64,000 nucleotides of DNA from Sphagnum compactum. Taxonomy: Eukaryota; Bryophyta; Sphagnopsida; Sphagnales. Position numbers and translations under genes: made by a program. The stretch's first letter is position 1, and the number at the start of each line of letters is the position of its first letter. The DNA lies in contig OZ234497.1 in NCBI GenBank assembly GCA_965153455.1, forward strand, positions 17,415,872 to 17,479,871. Direction: 5' to 3'. Below, one piece after another: positions 13,079-24,768 of this stretch. Under the pieces are notes generated by a model, which saw nothing but the letters and a program-made list of their open reading frames with translations, had not been told where the DNA came from and ran no database searches.

Positions 13079-16000
13079 ATGGCGTCCTCGTCCCCGGTTC
13101 CAGTCGGCAGCACCCACAGGCAGCACAAGCAAGAGCTTGTTGCAGCGGATGGTGGTGCCGCTGCTGTAGCGCCTGTTGCCGTCGCTTCACCTGCTCCTGC
13201 TCCTGCTCCTCCTCCTCTTGGTTCAAAGCTCGCCGTGAACAAGAAACGAGCGGTGCATCATGCCAAGGGTAATAGTAGCAGCAACAGTAAGGCCGCGGCG
13301 GATGCGACCATCAAGAGCTTGCGAGCACAGGTGCAGCGACTGGAGAGGCAGCGCCAGTTTCTCACTAGTTGGAGACCTGAAGCGTTGCTTGGCGTCGATG
13401 CTGAAGCCGCGTTCGTCGACGTTGAATTGAAAGCCGGTGATGGCTTATCTGTGTATGCGCACAAATCAGTGCTGGTCAGTACCGTTTCTCCGCCACTCTT
13501 CTCGTCTATGTTGCGCATTCATTTCGCGTTGTCTTTCGGATGCAGGAGGCTTGCGTTTGGCAATTGGTGGACCAGGGTTTGAGAAAGGACCCTGGAGTTT
13601 TTTCCTTCTTTTCCTTTTGAACGGATCAGCACTGATCATCCCTGTCTATCCTCCTCCTGTCTGCTGGAGCATGCACTGATGGTAGGAATAGTCTGGTTTT
13701 GTGCAATTATGCATACCTCAGAATGATATGATTTCTTTCGATGTTTGTCTGGATTCAATTCTTTGTCAAATTAAGCTCGTCTTCTGCTCCCATTCAGAAA
13801 GTTGGCAGAATGATTCTGCAGTGTGCAGCATTGGCTTTCTTTTTCTTGGCATAATGTGAGGACATGGGGATAGAAGGTTTTTTTTAAATCCTTTTAGCTG
13901 GCAAAGAGGAAAAGAAGAAGAAAACATAAGAACTATAATATGTCTTCTGACCAAGAGTACCAAGTGTCTTCCTGAATTTCTGCTCCAATTGCTGGTAAAA
14001 GAAGGGGGAATTATACTGAGTAAACTGCTCTTAAATACCATGGTTCAGGCCTTGTTCTTGCCTCAGGTGGCAGGTGTGCTCTTTGAGCCAAGAACAGCAA
14101 CAAAGAAGAAGCAAATGATGGTTCTGTAAGTTGTAGGGGAGGTTCCTGTATGAGTGGGTTCGCCTGAGGGAGGGCCACCTGAGGGCATGAGCCGAAGGGT
14201 GTTCCTGAACCTGAGGAGAACCCACAAGTACAGGAACCACCATGCATGGAAGTGACCCTCTTTTTGTGGGAACATGGGAACATATAAGGATTGGAGGATC
14301 ATCCCCTGGCAGAATGCCCCAGGGTTCTTCTCCTGGGGGAGATCCCTCAAAGTACACAGAGAAAATGAAAAGACAGTTGTTTATGTTCTAGTCTAATGGC
14401 TTGATGGTGCGAGAGCAACATAGTGATGTATTGTCTGCTATGATTTCTTTTGACTCCAAGAGTAACGTCTGTCACACTCCATTCCATGTAGAGTCGAGGA
14501 GTGTTTTAGTAGTTGGAGTATGTGATGTTGATTATAGTTGCAAACAAACACACTACAATGGTGTTGGCGGGTACAGATAATACTAGGACAAGTGTAATGT
14601 ATCTCTGGGAAAGAAAATGTCTGGAGTATGTAAGCAAAACTTGGTTTTGGAAAATGCAGGTGGTCAGGTCGAAAGATTTTGAAACATTGCTGCTCATGGA
14701 TCCCAGCACCAAAGTCATAGAGGTTCCTGAGATGACAGGTGATCAATTGAGGGTCTTTGTGAGCTTCTTCTACACAGGAGAAATCAGTGCCAATGATCTG
14801 TTGCACCACACAACAGCCTTCTTGCTTGCAGCAGACAAGTACAAGGTCCCATATCTGGGGGCAGTGTGTGAGGATGCACTAATTGCCAATCTTTCCAGAC
14901 AAAATGCAATCACAACTTTTGACATTGTCAAGAATCATTGCTCTGATGCAACTAAAGAAGCCGTTCTCAAAAAAGCAATGAAAATGGGAGAGCTTTCTCA
15001 ATATGAGGAGTACAAGCTGTACACCACAAAAAACCCGGCGCTGCTTTTGGAATTGTATGAGCAGCTTTCAGAACCAATAGAGTCAACACCAACTAAAAAA
15101 CACCGAGTTGCTCCAGGCAAGTACCCTGGGGTGAAGCATGCATGTTCTTATCAGATTTTGAATTGTTGGCCAATGCATGCTAGTAGATATTCAACGAAAG
15201 ATCCAAGACCAAGCAGAGAGTGAGCTTCACTACAGTGCCGATATTTTATACTCAAGATCAGAAGTTTTTGGGGTTTTGCAATTGGGTGGGCTTGGTGGTG
15301 CAACCAGGCAAGTAGCACCAGGTATTGTGCTTGATGTTTCCAGGCTCATTGCACCATAGTGACTGGGTATGTATACTCTGAAATCACAGAGGATGTGGAC
15401 ATAGGAAGTTGTTTGGTCCAGGGTCCTGAGAACATACATTCTATTCATTTTTTGCAAGTTGCTCAGATGTTGCATCCATGTACTTCAGAGTGCCAAAGAC
15501 TACTAGGTTAGCAACCTGCCACAGCAATATGCACTTGATTGTTGATATGGGTAGCAGCAAGTCAAAAACAGCATGTGAACCTGACACTTGCGTGGCATAT
15601 GGCTCCAATTCTTCTTCATGGATGCAGAGAATGGCACCGTGGAGAATGACACCAACAACAGTGATGGTGCTGAGAATGAGTCTGGCAGCAATGAAGGTGT
15701 TGAGGAGGACCATAAGGTGGACATGAAGGAGATGAAGCAAGAAGGCGAGAATGAGGTCACACTAGGTACTGAACATACATACTATCACGTGTACTTCCAG
15801 TTGCAGCAGGCAGCCAGTAGTCTAGGGGATCATGGTCATCTTACAAATGGTTCTGGCTTTAAAGTTCAAGCACTCACTGCATGCCACAGATGTTATTGTG
15901 ATAACAGTCAGACTACAGAAGGGTAGCAGGATGAAATGGCTATGTACAGTCTTTTCATGCAGTTGGTGATGAGTGAGAATACCTTATTGTTCAGTGAACA

Positions 16001-17389
16001 AAGTTTATGAAGCAGCGCCTGTCACTCAGGTTGGGTTATATTGTGTACAGACATTTGATGCAAGAGAGAACATGTGCAGGAGGGACAGCGCCCATAAATG
16101 GGTCTTCTCCTTTTGGTGGCAGTGGTGGGGGAGTTGTGTATTGGCATTCAGGACCACCTAGACCACCACAGCATGGCCAGACCTTTCCTCTTGGTTATAA
16201 TAAGGGAGTGTACAACCAGGGTCACCGGCCCCCTTTTTATGGCCAACTTGTACCTGGTCCACCATTTGCAGTTCCCCCATTTATGCCTGCAATGTATCCA
16301 AGTGGCAGTCTTCCTAGGTGAGTTTTTCTTCCAATATCAGTCTTGTATAATGCAGGCAGAGCAGGATTGCATGATGTCAAATTGAGTAACCGCCCTGCTA
16401 TTGGGGTTGTTTACATGCAGGTTGCTTTTATTTTGGTCACTGGTCAAGAAGCTCAACAAGAGCTGTCATATTTTGAAAATGATGCACACACCACTTGTGA
16501 GATCCTTTTCACCTGAATGGGTCAGTATTCACAGTTTGTTCCATGCACAATAGTGGGTTTGTCATTGAGAAACATGAGGTACATTGTTCTGAACAGGCTG
16601 TCTCTGTTTTGTGTGTTGAAGCATGCCATCTCTTGTATGAATCATGTGGACATGTGATTTCATTCCAGAGATTTAGCGGGAGCTGCACTGCCAGGGTCAC
16701 CAGGACAAGCAGAAAGGCCTCCCAGTACTACTGAGGAGCATATTGTTCAGGGAAAACCTAAGAGGAAGAAACTTTCAAAACACCAAGCTAAGGTTGAGGG
16801 AAGACGAGGCTGGACAACTGCTGAGGTGGAGGCTTTGATTTCACTGAGGGGGCAGATGGACGAGGAATTTGACAGGAACAAGCAGAAACAGGGTATGCTG
16901 TTTTTCTCTGCAATGCGATATCAGACTTCTCTCATCTGTTCGATTGTCTGGTGGTTGATCAGCATGATGGGCTCTAGCAGTCTTAACATGTTAACTTGGT
17001 CACTCGCTGGAAGTTGGTCTCTGGTCCATAGGTTGTTCTTGCCACGTCTGTGTCATTCACTTCCTTGGGATGTCCCTTGATAGTCATGCTAGCTTGTGTG
17101 GGTGGCAGGGGTGAATACTTGGAGCAAACTGCATCAGAGGATGACATCAGTAGTTCCAGGCTTTTGCAAGACGGTAAATGCTTGTCGAAAGAAATATGCA
17201 CTTCTGTACAATGACTACAGAAGGTATAGGAAGAGTATTAAGAATGGTGCTCCAGATACTGCTACCAAGAACAAGAAGGTTGCAATTTTTGAGCAGATGG
17301 ACAGGTGGCGACTCAGGCATCGAGTAAAGGCTGATGCCAGTGCCGAGGATACCACAGACAGTCCAGGCTCAAGTGGAGATGAAGGATGA
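13079..17389 (+). CDS. BTB/POZ-trihelix fusion protein
   Basis: Six exons join in frame to 577 aa: 13079-13474, 14660-15116, 15628-15765, 16080-16317, 16669-16892, 17109-17389. Residues 1-100 are Ala/Pro/Ser-rich with a short coiled coil (IKSLRAQVQRLERQR). A BTB/POZ domain spans about 112-232 (FVDVELKAGDGLSVYAHKSVL, then FVSFFYTGEI, then AADKYKVPYL). A BACK-like helical stretch follows. Residues about 285-331 are acidic and 332-410 are Gly/Pro-rich. After a basic run (KPKRKKLSKHQ), residues about 453-545 resemble a trihelix/Myb-SANT-like domain, with three conserved aromatic helices starting GRRGWTTAEVEAL and then NTWSKL and ACRKKYALLYNDYRRYRKS. The second intron uses a GC donor (CAG|GCAAGT at 15117). 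BTB domains recruit CUL3 ligases or dimerise, and trihelix domains bind DNA. A nuclear regulator is inferred. The reading frame survives all five introns, which argues for one gene. Two adjacent genes remain a lesser possibility. Confidence 0.8.
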
Positions 17390-18282
17390 AACATAGAAAT
17401 CAAAAGAGAGGAAGAGAAAGATGGGAGCGTGCAAGACTCTGGCAAAAAGACCAAAGGCCATGAAAGAGGTCTTGTTTTCGTTGCTGCTGTCCTACAGGGA
17501 ACATTTTAGGTCACATTCAAACAATATTTAGTGCTGCCACCACTGCTGTAAACTGCAATTGCTCAAACAATACATAGCGCCACTGCAGTAAACTGCAATT
17601 GCGCATGGCTTGTTTGAATTAGGTGAATTTAGGTGAACAGATTGCCACAATAGTGCACCCTTGATCAGAGACTGACTACATAACATGCTCAGAACTTTGC
17701 TCACCCTCAGGATCATTATGTTTGTGGCCAGACATTTATACATCTGGTTTCAGGTAACTATATCCTGCTTTCCATTTTGAAGCATCCTCTGAATTGAACC
17801 ATCAACTACTGCTGTCATCAACGAACAAGTGACAAATTGGACTCGAGAGCCAGCCCTGGTGCAGGATTTCATGACATTTGCTTACGAGAAAAAAAAAAAA
17901 AACAAGGTGAGAAATTGGGAAATCTCTCTCTCCAAAGCTCATGTGTGCTTTTTTCAGACTTTCTATGTATTATTGGTTCCTGCAATTGTCTAGTTTGGCA
18001 TGAAAGGAAATTAAGTAACAGTGGAGGAATAATATGTTGTACTGTGAGAGCTTCAAAATTCTCCACTACTGCACGCTCCATCCCTTCTGCACTGCATCAA
18101 CTGAAGAACGGATTATCCACAATGGCAATACCTGAAGGAATTTGTCAGGCTCCAGAAGTTTTGGTATTTTGCTTTTCATGTAGCTCTTTCCTCTGGCATG
18201 GCAGTTCTGGGCAAAACACAAAACTCTTGTAACCGACCAAGCATCCTTGATTCTTTCTTTGCACCTCTGTGGAAATCAAAGA
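17390..18282 (+). other. 3' flank of the BTB-trihelix gene
   Basis: Spacer of about 890 bases with no recognised protein. A near-duplicate of GCTGTAAACTGCAATTGC and GCAGTAAACTGCAATTGC occurs at about 17543 and 17583. It probably includes the 3' UTR of the upstream gene. Confidence 0.4.
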
Positions 18283-18680
18283 TCTTTGTCTTTGCACAAT
18301 TGCCCTGAATGAGAGAAAATGTCTTGATGGAGTTGGAAAGATATGATGGATCTTATCCTTGCCACAATTGTACTGAATGAGAGAGAATTTCTTGATAGAG
18401 ATGGAGAGATATGGATCTTGTGTTTGCCACAAATGTACTGAATATGAGAGAGATGTCTTGATGGAGTTGGAATGAAATGGATCTCGTCTTTGCCAACAAT
18501 GGCAGGTATTGAATGAGAGAAAGTGTTGATGGAAATGAAAAGATAAGCAGTTGCAAAAGCAACTATGTTTCTGCTGCAACCCAAGTATTTTGCAAACAAA
18601 GTGTTGATGGAGATGAAAAGATAAGCAGTTGCAAAAGCAACTATGTTTCTGCTGCAACCCAAGTATTTTTCTGTTTGCAG
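18283..18680 (+). repeat. Two families of tandem repeats before tufA
   Basis: From about 18283 to 18525 there are four to five degenerate units of about 60-65 bases (TGAATGAGAGAAAATGTCTT, GATGGAGTTGG, ATGGATCTTGTCTTTGCCAC). From about 18524 to 18670 a second unit of about 78 bases is duplicated almost perfectly (core AGATAAGCAGTTGCAAAAGC then TGTTTCTGCTGCAACCCAAG). The short open frames on both strands here arise from the repetition. Confidence 0.85.
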
Positions 18681-18857
18681 ATCTGTTGCTGCGGATGCAA
18701 AATACAAAAGCTTGATGGATAAACAAAAGGACTGACTACGTGGAAGCTCTCTCTCTCTCTCATCCGCCGTCGACATCCGAGGGCAAGGAAGAACTCCGGC
18801 GACGCTGCCTTATCGGAATCGAAAGGTCCAAAACAACGCACTTGTTCCCGCGGATCG

Positions 18858-19380
18858 CATATCCTTCTCGCGGTTCCGTAATTTGTTTCCCTTTCGTATC
18901 CTTCTCGCGGTTCCGTAATCTGTTTCCCTTTCGCTCCTCCTCTCCTATCCGCCCTCTCTCTCTCTCTCTCTCTCTCTTGCTCTCTGTCTCTGTCTCTCTC
19001 GCGCGCGATTGCAGTGGATACGAGACGCATGCGAACAGTGAGCTAGAAGGGCTATATCTTTCATATCCTTCTCGCGGTTCCGTAATTTGTTTCCCTTCGC
19101 TCCTCCTCTCCTCTCCGCCCTCTCTCTCTCTCTTGCTCTCTGTCTCTGTCTCTGTGTCTCTCGCGCGCGATTGCAGTGGATACTAGACGCATGCGAACAG
19201 TGAGCTAGAGGGGCTATATCTTTCATATCCTTCTCGCGGTTCCTTAATTTGTTTCCCTTTCGCTCCTCCTCTCCTCTCCGCCCTCTCTCTCTCTCTCTCT
19301 TGCTCTCTGTCTCTCTCGCGCGATTGCAGTGGATACGAGACGCATGCGAACAGTGAGCTAGAGGGGCTATATCGTCGTTT
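18858..19380 (+). promoter_or_regulatory. Triplicated CT-rich 5' module of the chloroplast EF-Tu gene
   Basis: Three tandem units of about 155-163 bases (roughly 18898-19060, 19061-19222, 19223-19378) end 28 bases before the tufA start codon. A partial copy of the first line begins at 18858. Each unit runs: ATATCCTTCTCGCGGTTCCG, TTTGTTTCCCTT, CTCCTCCTCTCC, a (CT)n microsatellite, CGCGCGATTGCAGTGGATAC, then GCATGCGAACAGTGAGCTAG. The (CT)n tract followed by GATTGCAG looks like a polypyrimidine-AG splice acceptor in each unit. This is probably promoter or 5' UTR sequence, possibly with alternative leader splice sites. Function is inferred from position only. Confidence 0.7.
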
Positions 19381-19406
19381 GGTTGTGTGCGTGAAGCTCC
19401 GCAGGC

Positions 19407-21065
19407 ATGGCTTATTGTGCTGCTCTTAGTCGGTTTGCTGTTTGCACTCCCTCTTCTGTGTCATCTTCCTCTTCTGCGTCTTGCAACGGTGGTGGTGCAG
19501 ATGACGGGCGACGGGGAGTGGTGAATCTTCTTGCGCCAGTTTCTGGCCGAAGCTGCTGCCTTAGCTCCGCTGCCGCTCTTGTCCAGGAGAGTCTTGTTGC
19601 GGGACTTCGGGTGTCGTCGCCGTCGTCTTCCATAGTCGATTGGACGAGGAGAGGAGGAGGAGGAGGCGTATCGCCGCAGCGGCTTCTTGTGCGTGCCGCG
19701 CGTGAGAAGTTCGAGCGGAAGAAGCCACATGTTAATATTGGTACCATTGGTCACGTCGACCATGGCAAGACCACGCTCACAGCTGCGCTTACCATGGCTT
19801 TGGCGGCTGTTGGTGGCAGTGTGGCGAAGAAGTACGACGAGATTGACGCAGCGCCCGAGGAGCGCGCTCGTGGTATCACCATCAACACAGCTACCGTGGA
19901 ATACGAGACCGAGAACCGCCATTACGCGCATGTGGATTGTCCGGGACATGCCGACTACGTGAAGAACATGATCACGGGAGCCGCGCAGATGGATGGAGCT
20001 ATACTCGTCGTCTCCGGCGCTGACGGTCCCATGCCCCAGACTAAGGAGCATATCCTGCTCGCCAAGCAAGTCGGCGTGCCCAACATGGTGGTGTTCCTCA
20101 ACAAGCAGGACATGGTAAGCAGTTATCGACCCATGCACTGAAATGCCGTATTGGATGCTTGCTCTGATCCAATTCTAGTTTGCCATTGAGATCAATTCTA
20201 GCGCCAACTCTTTTGCACTCAAAAGGAGAGACATTGATTCATAGTTTCAAATCAGGTTGATGATGAGGAGCTGTTGGAGCTGGTGGTGATGGAAGTGCGG
20301 GAGCTTTTGAGCTCATACGAATTCCCGGGCGATGATGTACCCATTGTGTCAGGGTCGGCGTTGAAAGCACTGGAAGCTTTGATGGCTAACCCTAAAATCA
20401 AGAAGGGTGAGGATAAGTGGGTAGACAAGATCTATGAATTGATGAGTGAGGTGGATAACTATATCCCCATTCCGCAGAGGGAAGTGGATCTGCCTTTCCT
20501 CATGGCAATTGAAGATGTGTTCTCCATCACTGGCCGAGGAACGGTGGCGACAGGGCGAGTGGAAAGAGGTGTGGTGAAGATGGGAGAGACTGTAGAGATT
20601 GTGGGGTTGAAGGATACGAGGACCACCACTGTGACGGGTCTGGAAATGTTCCAGAAGCTTCTTGATGAGGCAACTGCCGGAGACAATGTGGGTATCTTGC
20701 TGCGAGGTATCCAGAAGATTGACATTCAAAGAGGGATGGTGCTCTCCAAACCAGGCACCATCAAGGGACACACCAAGTTTGAAGCTTCAGTCTACGTCTT
20801 GAAGAAGGAGGAAGGTGGTCGGCACTCACCCTTCTTTACTGGCTACAGACCCCAGTTTTATTTGCGAACCACTGATGTTACTGGATCTGTGGCGAAAATT
20901 GAGAATGACAAGGGTGAGGAGACAAAGATGGTGGTACCTGGAGACAGAGTGAACCTGGAAATTGACCTTATCATGCCTGTAGCTTGTGAGCCAAAGATGA
21001 GGTTTGCCATCAGGGAGGGAGGTAGGACTGTTGGTGCTGGTGTCATCTCTAAAATCTTGGCGTAA
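19407..21065 (+). CDS. tufA: Chloroplast translation elongation factor EF-Tu, nuclear-encoded
   Basis: Two exons (19407-20114 and 20256-21065) give 505 aa. Residues 1 to about 96 are Ser/Ala-rich and low in acidic residues, ending [10 protein letters not shown], as expected of a chloroplast transit peptide with cleavage near VRA|A. The mature part carries all GTPase motifs: GHVDHGKT (115-122), [20 protein letters not shown], and SALKAL. Domains 2 and 3 follow, including [30 protein letters not shown] and the C-terminal [14 protein letters not shown]-Tu delivers aminoacyl-tRNA to chloroplast ribosomes. The single 141-base intron falls directly after NKQDM, between the G4 and G5 motifs. The cyanobacterial-type sequence and transit peptide indicate plastid rather than mitochondrial EF-Tu. 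The ATG used is the first after the triplicated leader. Confidence 0.97.
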
Positions 21066-22890
21066 AACTGCCTTTCATGTTTTTCTAGAACAAATCCAGG
21101 TCTTCCTTGTGTGCTCCAAGTACTTGCAAATTGAAATCAGAAGAGCATGGTAAGGAAGAGGGAGTGGTAGTGACCTTTCTCACTATCTAATACAGGCAAT
21201 GTAAGCACCTTTATTCTTTTCCTCTGCAGCATTCATGGTCAGTAGTTTTTTTTTTATCAGCACCTTGAAGTTTTGAGGTATCTCAAGAGAGAACTGGTTC
21301 ATATCTCCTATAGTCTTTTCAGCATCTAACTGTAGAATTTTTTTTAGCAATGATGGATGGTTAGAACTCTCTGGGAGTTGCAAGAGTGTGTGTTTTTGGG
21401 TCCTTATTCTATTGGGAGCCAGGTTTCCAAGACAGTTCTGCAGGTATGTCAGCTTTGATGTTGCTTGTCTTTTTGCATTTTACTTGGGGTTAGTGTCCTT
21501 AGGTTTTTGTCTAGTCATTTTTAAATCAATTATTATAGAGGATTTTGCAACATGCATTCCACTTTCCATGGTCAATGATCAATGATCAGCATATCTAGGA
21601 AAGAATGATGATGATTCTGTCCTCATTCTAGACATGCTTTTCAAGAAGATAGCGTGGGAGTGCTATCCGATCTTGAGGTACAAGTGATGAACTTTGACCA
21701 TCAAATTCTGGGTTTAGCCTAAAACAGGTGGATCAATCAGAATAGAGACCTTCTTTGCATAGAAATTGCAGAGAGATTCTTTGTTGGACATGACTACAAG
21801 ATGAATTGCTTGCTTGGTGACCAAACATCTGAACTAAGTCTCTCGGGGCCCTAGGTTGTTAGGGGTTTGTGACGTGGTAGATTTACTTGAATTCAGGCTT
21901 TCATGAAGTGAAAATTTGTGGAGTTGAATTCAATATGGCACTAATGCTCATAACACTTTAGGGTTCCAGTTCCCAAAGTAGATAAATGAGATTAGCACAA
22001 GATGTTGGTTTTGCTAACCCCCATGAACAGTCGGGTTTATGGGATACTACATGATCATGTTGCAATGATCTAGTTTGAAACCAAAGAAATTGCCAAAATG
22101 TGAGGAATTTATTATCAGATGATGCATGTTCTTGATGTATATTATGACATTTAGTCTCCTAGACATGTGTTTTTGATTGGAAGTTTTGGTATTCATGTTG
22201 CTTACAAGGGTTTTTGGGGAAGAATTCTCATAGAATGTTTTTGTTTGCCTTCATGATGGATGGTGACATCCATAGTGCCAACTTTGCAAAGGTGGAGGCA
22301 AGTAAGGATTTAAATGAATTACATGTTTCATCCCGACCTCACCAAGTTATTGATCAGCTTGCTGGTATCTCATATGGCACTTGATTTGACAATTGTGCCA
22401 TCATGAACTTATACCATGCACCTTCAAACTTAGGCTGAAGATGTGAGAACAAAGAAGGCACGAAAAAAACATCATGTGAATTTGTGTAAATTCATTGAAT
22501 GGTGCAAATACGAAAAAAACTTGACCTAATCTTTAAATGAAGCTTTAATTATCTGAAAACGTGTAAATTTCCACTTAAAACTCATTGTTGTATGAATCTA
22601 TGTTCCATATCATAACTTGTTGTACTAATGACAATAACACGATCATAATTACTCACATATTATAACTAGTTGTATTGATGAAAAATACACAACTATAATT
22701 TCAATGGTGATGATTCATCCAATACGGTTTGGGTAGTTTGACTATAGGGTTTCATAGTGTTTCATCCTACCAGATTCCAGAGGAAAGGTGTCTTTTTGAA
22801 TCTGTGTTTAAAAAAAAATAAAATAAGAATTGTCAACACCACATTCACAAGCAGATTTTTAATATTTTCTCCACCAATTTGCATTCCACT
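21066..22890 (+). other. Spacer after tufA
   Basis: It contains the tufA 3' UTR and then AT-rich DNA. I see no gene in it. GTATTGATGAAAAATACACAACT-like pieces at about 22620-22690 are weakly repeated. Confidence 0.45.
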
Positions 22891-22892
22891 TT

Positions 22893-23085
22893 TTTTTTTC
22901 AATTTATTTGAATTCAATTCAATTGAATTTTAACTTAACTGTTGAATTGAATTTAGTTGAATTGGAATGTAATTCAATTCAATTCAATTCAAATTCCAAT
23001 CAATATATTGGAATTTAAGCTAAGAATTTGAATTCAATTGAATTAAATCTGAATTCAATGGAATTGAATTTCAATTAAATTCAAG
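22893..23085. repeat. AATTC/GAATT palindromic low-complexity tract
   Basis: About 190 bases are composed of overlapping AATTCAATTG, GAATTGAATT and TTGAATTCAATTC elements. Because AATTC and its complement alternate, the tract is nearly self-complementary and could form hairpins. Confidence 0.85.
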
Positions 23086-23242
23086 GTGCATGCAATATCA
23101 TTCAATACTTTCGACCGCAACCTAATTTTCACAAAATTAATTCATGTTTTTCATCAATTGATAATCACTGGTAGTTAGCAGCAGCACGAAGCCCAAGTAA
23201 CTCAATAAAGCAAAGAACTTTTCAAATTTGATCTTTGTATTT

Positions 23243-23576
23243 TGAAAGCACCTCCCCTGGCAGAATTTCACTTTAATAAATCTGATGGACCTTACAAAAA
23301 TTGAAGATCCCGGTCCCTCACAGAAGTGGAAGATCCCAAAAACAGGATTTTTCCACTTTTGTAAGGGCCCTCAAATTTGAAAAGCTCTTTACTTTAGGAT
23401 AAGGAACAGCTTTTTGCCTCTTCCTGGGTTATTGGGTCCAGCCTTGGGCTATTGCCATTGGCTGGGTCATCAAATCCAGGAAGAGCCTCCAAGCTGTTCC
23501 TTACTCCTTACCCTATACATAACTCATCATAGCAAGAAGATCCCTTACAAATCCAGAAGGTGCTTCCAAGATGACA
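23243..23576. repeat. Long imperfect inverted repeat with strong inner foldback
   Basis: AAGGAACAGCTT (23401-23412) pairs perfectly with AAGCTGTTCCTT (23491-23502). GCCTCTTCCTGG (23416-23427) pairs with CCAGGAAGAGCC (23476-23487) with one mismatch. The loop between them holds CCAGCC...GGCTGG, which extends the fold. Outer parts pair more loosely, for example TTGTAAGGG near 23359 with CCCTTACAA near 23542, and GAAAGCACCT near 23244 with AGGTGCTTCC near 23558. The structure fits a MITE or a pri-miRNA-like hairpin. No protein is encoded. Confidence 0.7.
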
Positions 23577-23619
23577 CATTCAATATATGTCAGTAATTTA
23601 CTTTAAGGAAGGATATGTC

Positions 23620-23765
23620 ACTTCCAACCAAGCCAAAACAAACATGACAATATTGACTGGTCATAACCTTCAGAGTTACCCACAAAATATCAGATCGCAT
23701 TGTGAATATTATCACCTTGAGAATGTCAGTCACAAAGTGCCAGATATCATCTTCAATCAGGAACC
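23620..23765 (-). repeat. Copy of the dispersed 'TCATAACCTT' repeat family
   Basis: It contains TGGTCATAACCTTCAGAG, then CACAAAGTGCCAGATATCAT, in the same order as copies at about 30045-30180, 30440-30560 and 62020-62100. Strand is given relative to the copies at 60.0 and 60.5 kb. This copy is diverged. Confidence 0.5.
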
Positions 23766-24768
23766 ACCGTGGCTTAGTGCTATTACTCCCCAGATAGTGT
23801 TGTGATAATATAAAACAAGCTGTTCAATACTTAGGGCAAACGACTATAGAAAAACCTGCACTTGCATCTCTCTAACATTTCCAAAAGCCACAGGGAGATT
23901 CAATAACATTTGCTAGTACTCAAGGTGTAGCTAACAAAAGTCAATAGTATCCTCATTCAAGCTGCAACAAGGTTTTGAGGATAAGATTCATTTCAATTTC
24001 TTGTAAGCACAGCAAGCTTACTTGGAAAGATCTCAGTGCAACAGTATCTTGCAGATGATCCACACATTCCACTACACAAGCAAGCCTGTACAGGTGTGGT
24101 GTGTGTGTACATCTGCAGAATGGTGATCTTCCCAACATGAAAACCAAGGATCAGTTCTACAACAGCGCCAATTAGGAGCAAGAAGAAACACATCTCCTAA
24201 TATTAATATCAATCATGAAAGGAAGCTTAATCTTGTGCAATCACCATTAAGTCTAGACACAACAATACAAACAAAAGTCAAAACTCCATCTACAGTTACA
24301 AAAGCAACAGAAAAGCAACCACAAAGGAGTAAAGGTATAACAGAAACTTTGGTAAAAGATATGACTGGTGCCATTTCATCCGGATCTAAACAATATTGAC
24401 AAAGTGGAGAAGCGACAGGAAGAAACAGTATATCTATTACATAAGCACCAGTGGCCTTCTTTAACTCCCTAAACATGAGGTCCAAACTCAGGGTAAAGAA
24501 TATATGTGGAGACATATTCCGCCCACCACTTGGTTCAACAGCTAAGAAGTTGAACAAATATTGCAACGGTCAAATATTAAGCCACAGAAGACATGAAATT
24601 TACCAATTGCAGGCTTGCTCCCACAAAGAGCAGTTGCTCAGAGAAATTTATGTTTAGTGGCAGATTGAAGCAGAGAAGGAGAAGGAATTTTTATGAATGG
24701 TACTCTACAATTGTAATATAGTACAAGACATGACGTGCAACTTGCCTGCACTGTACACACATGGGTAC

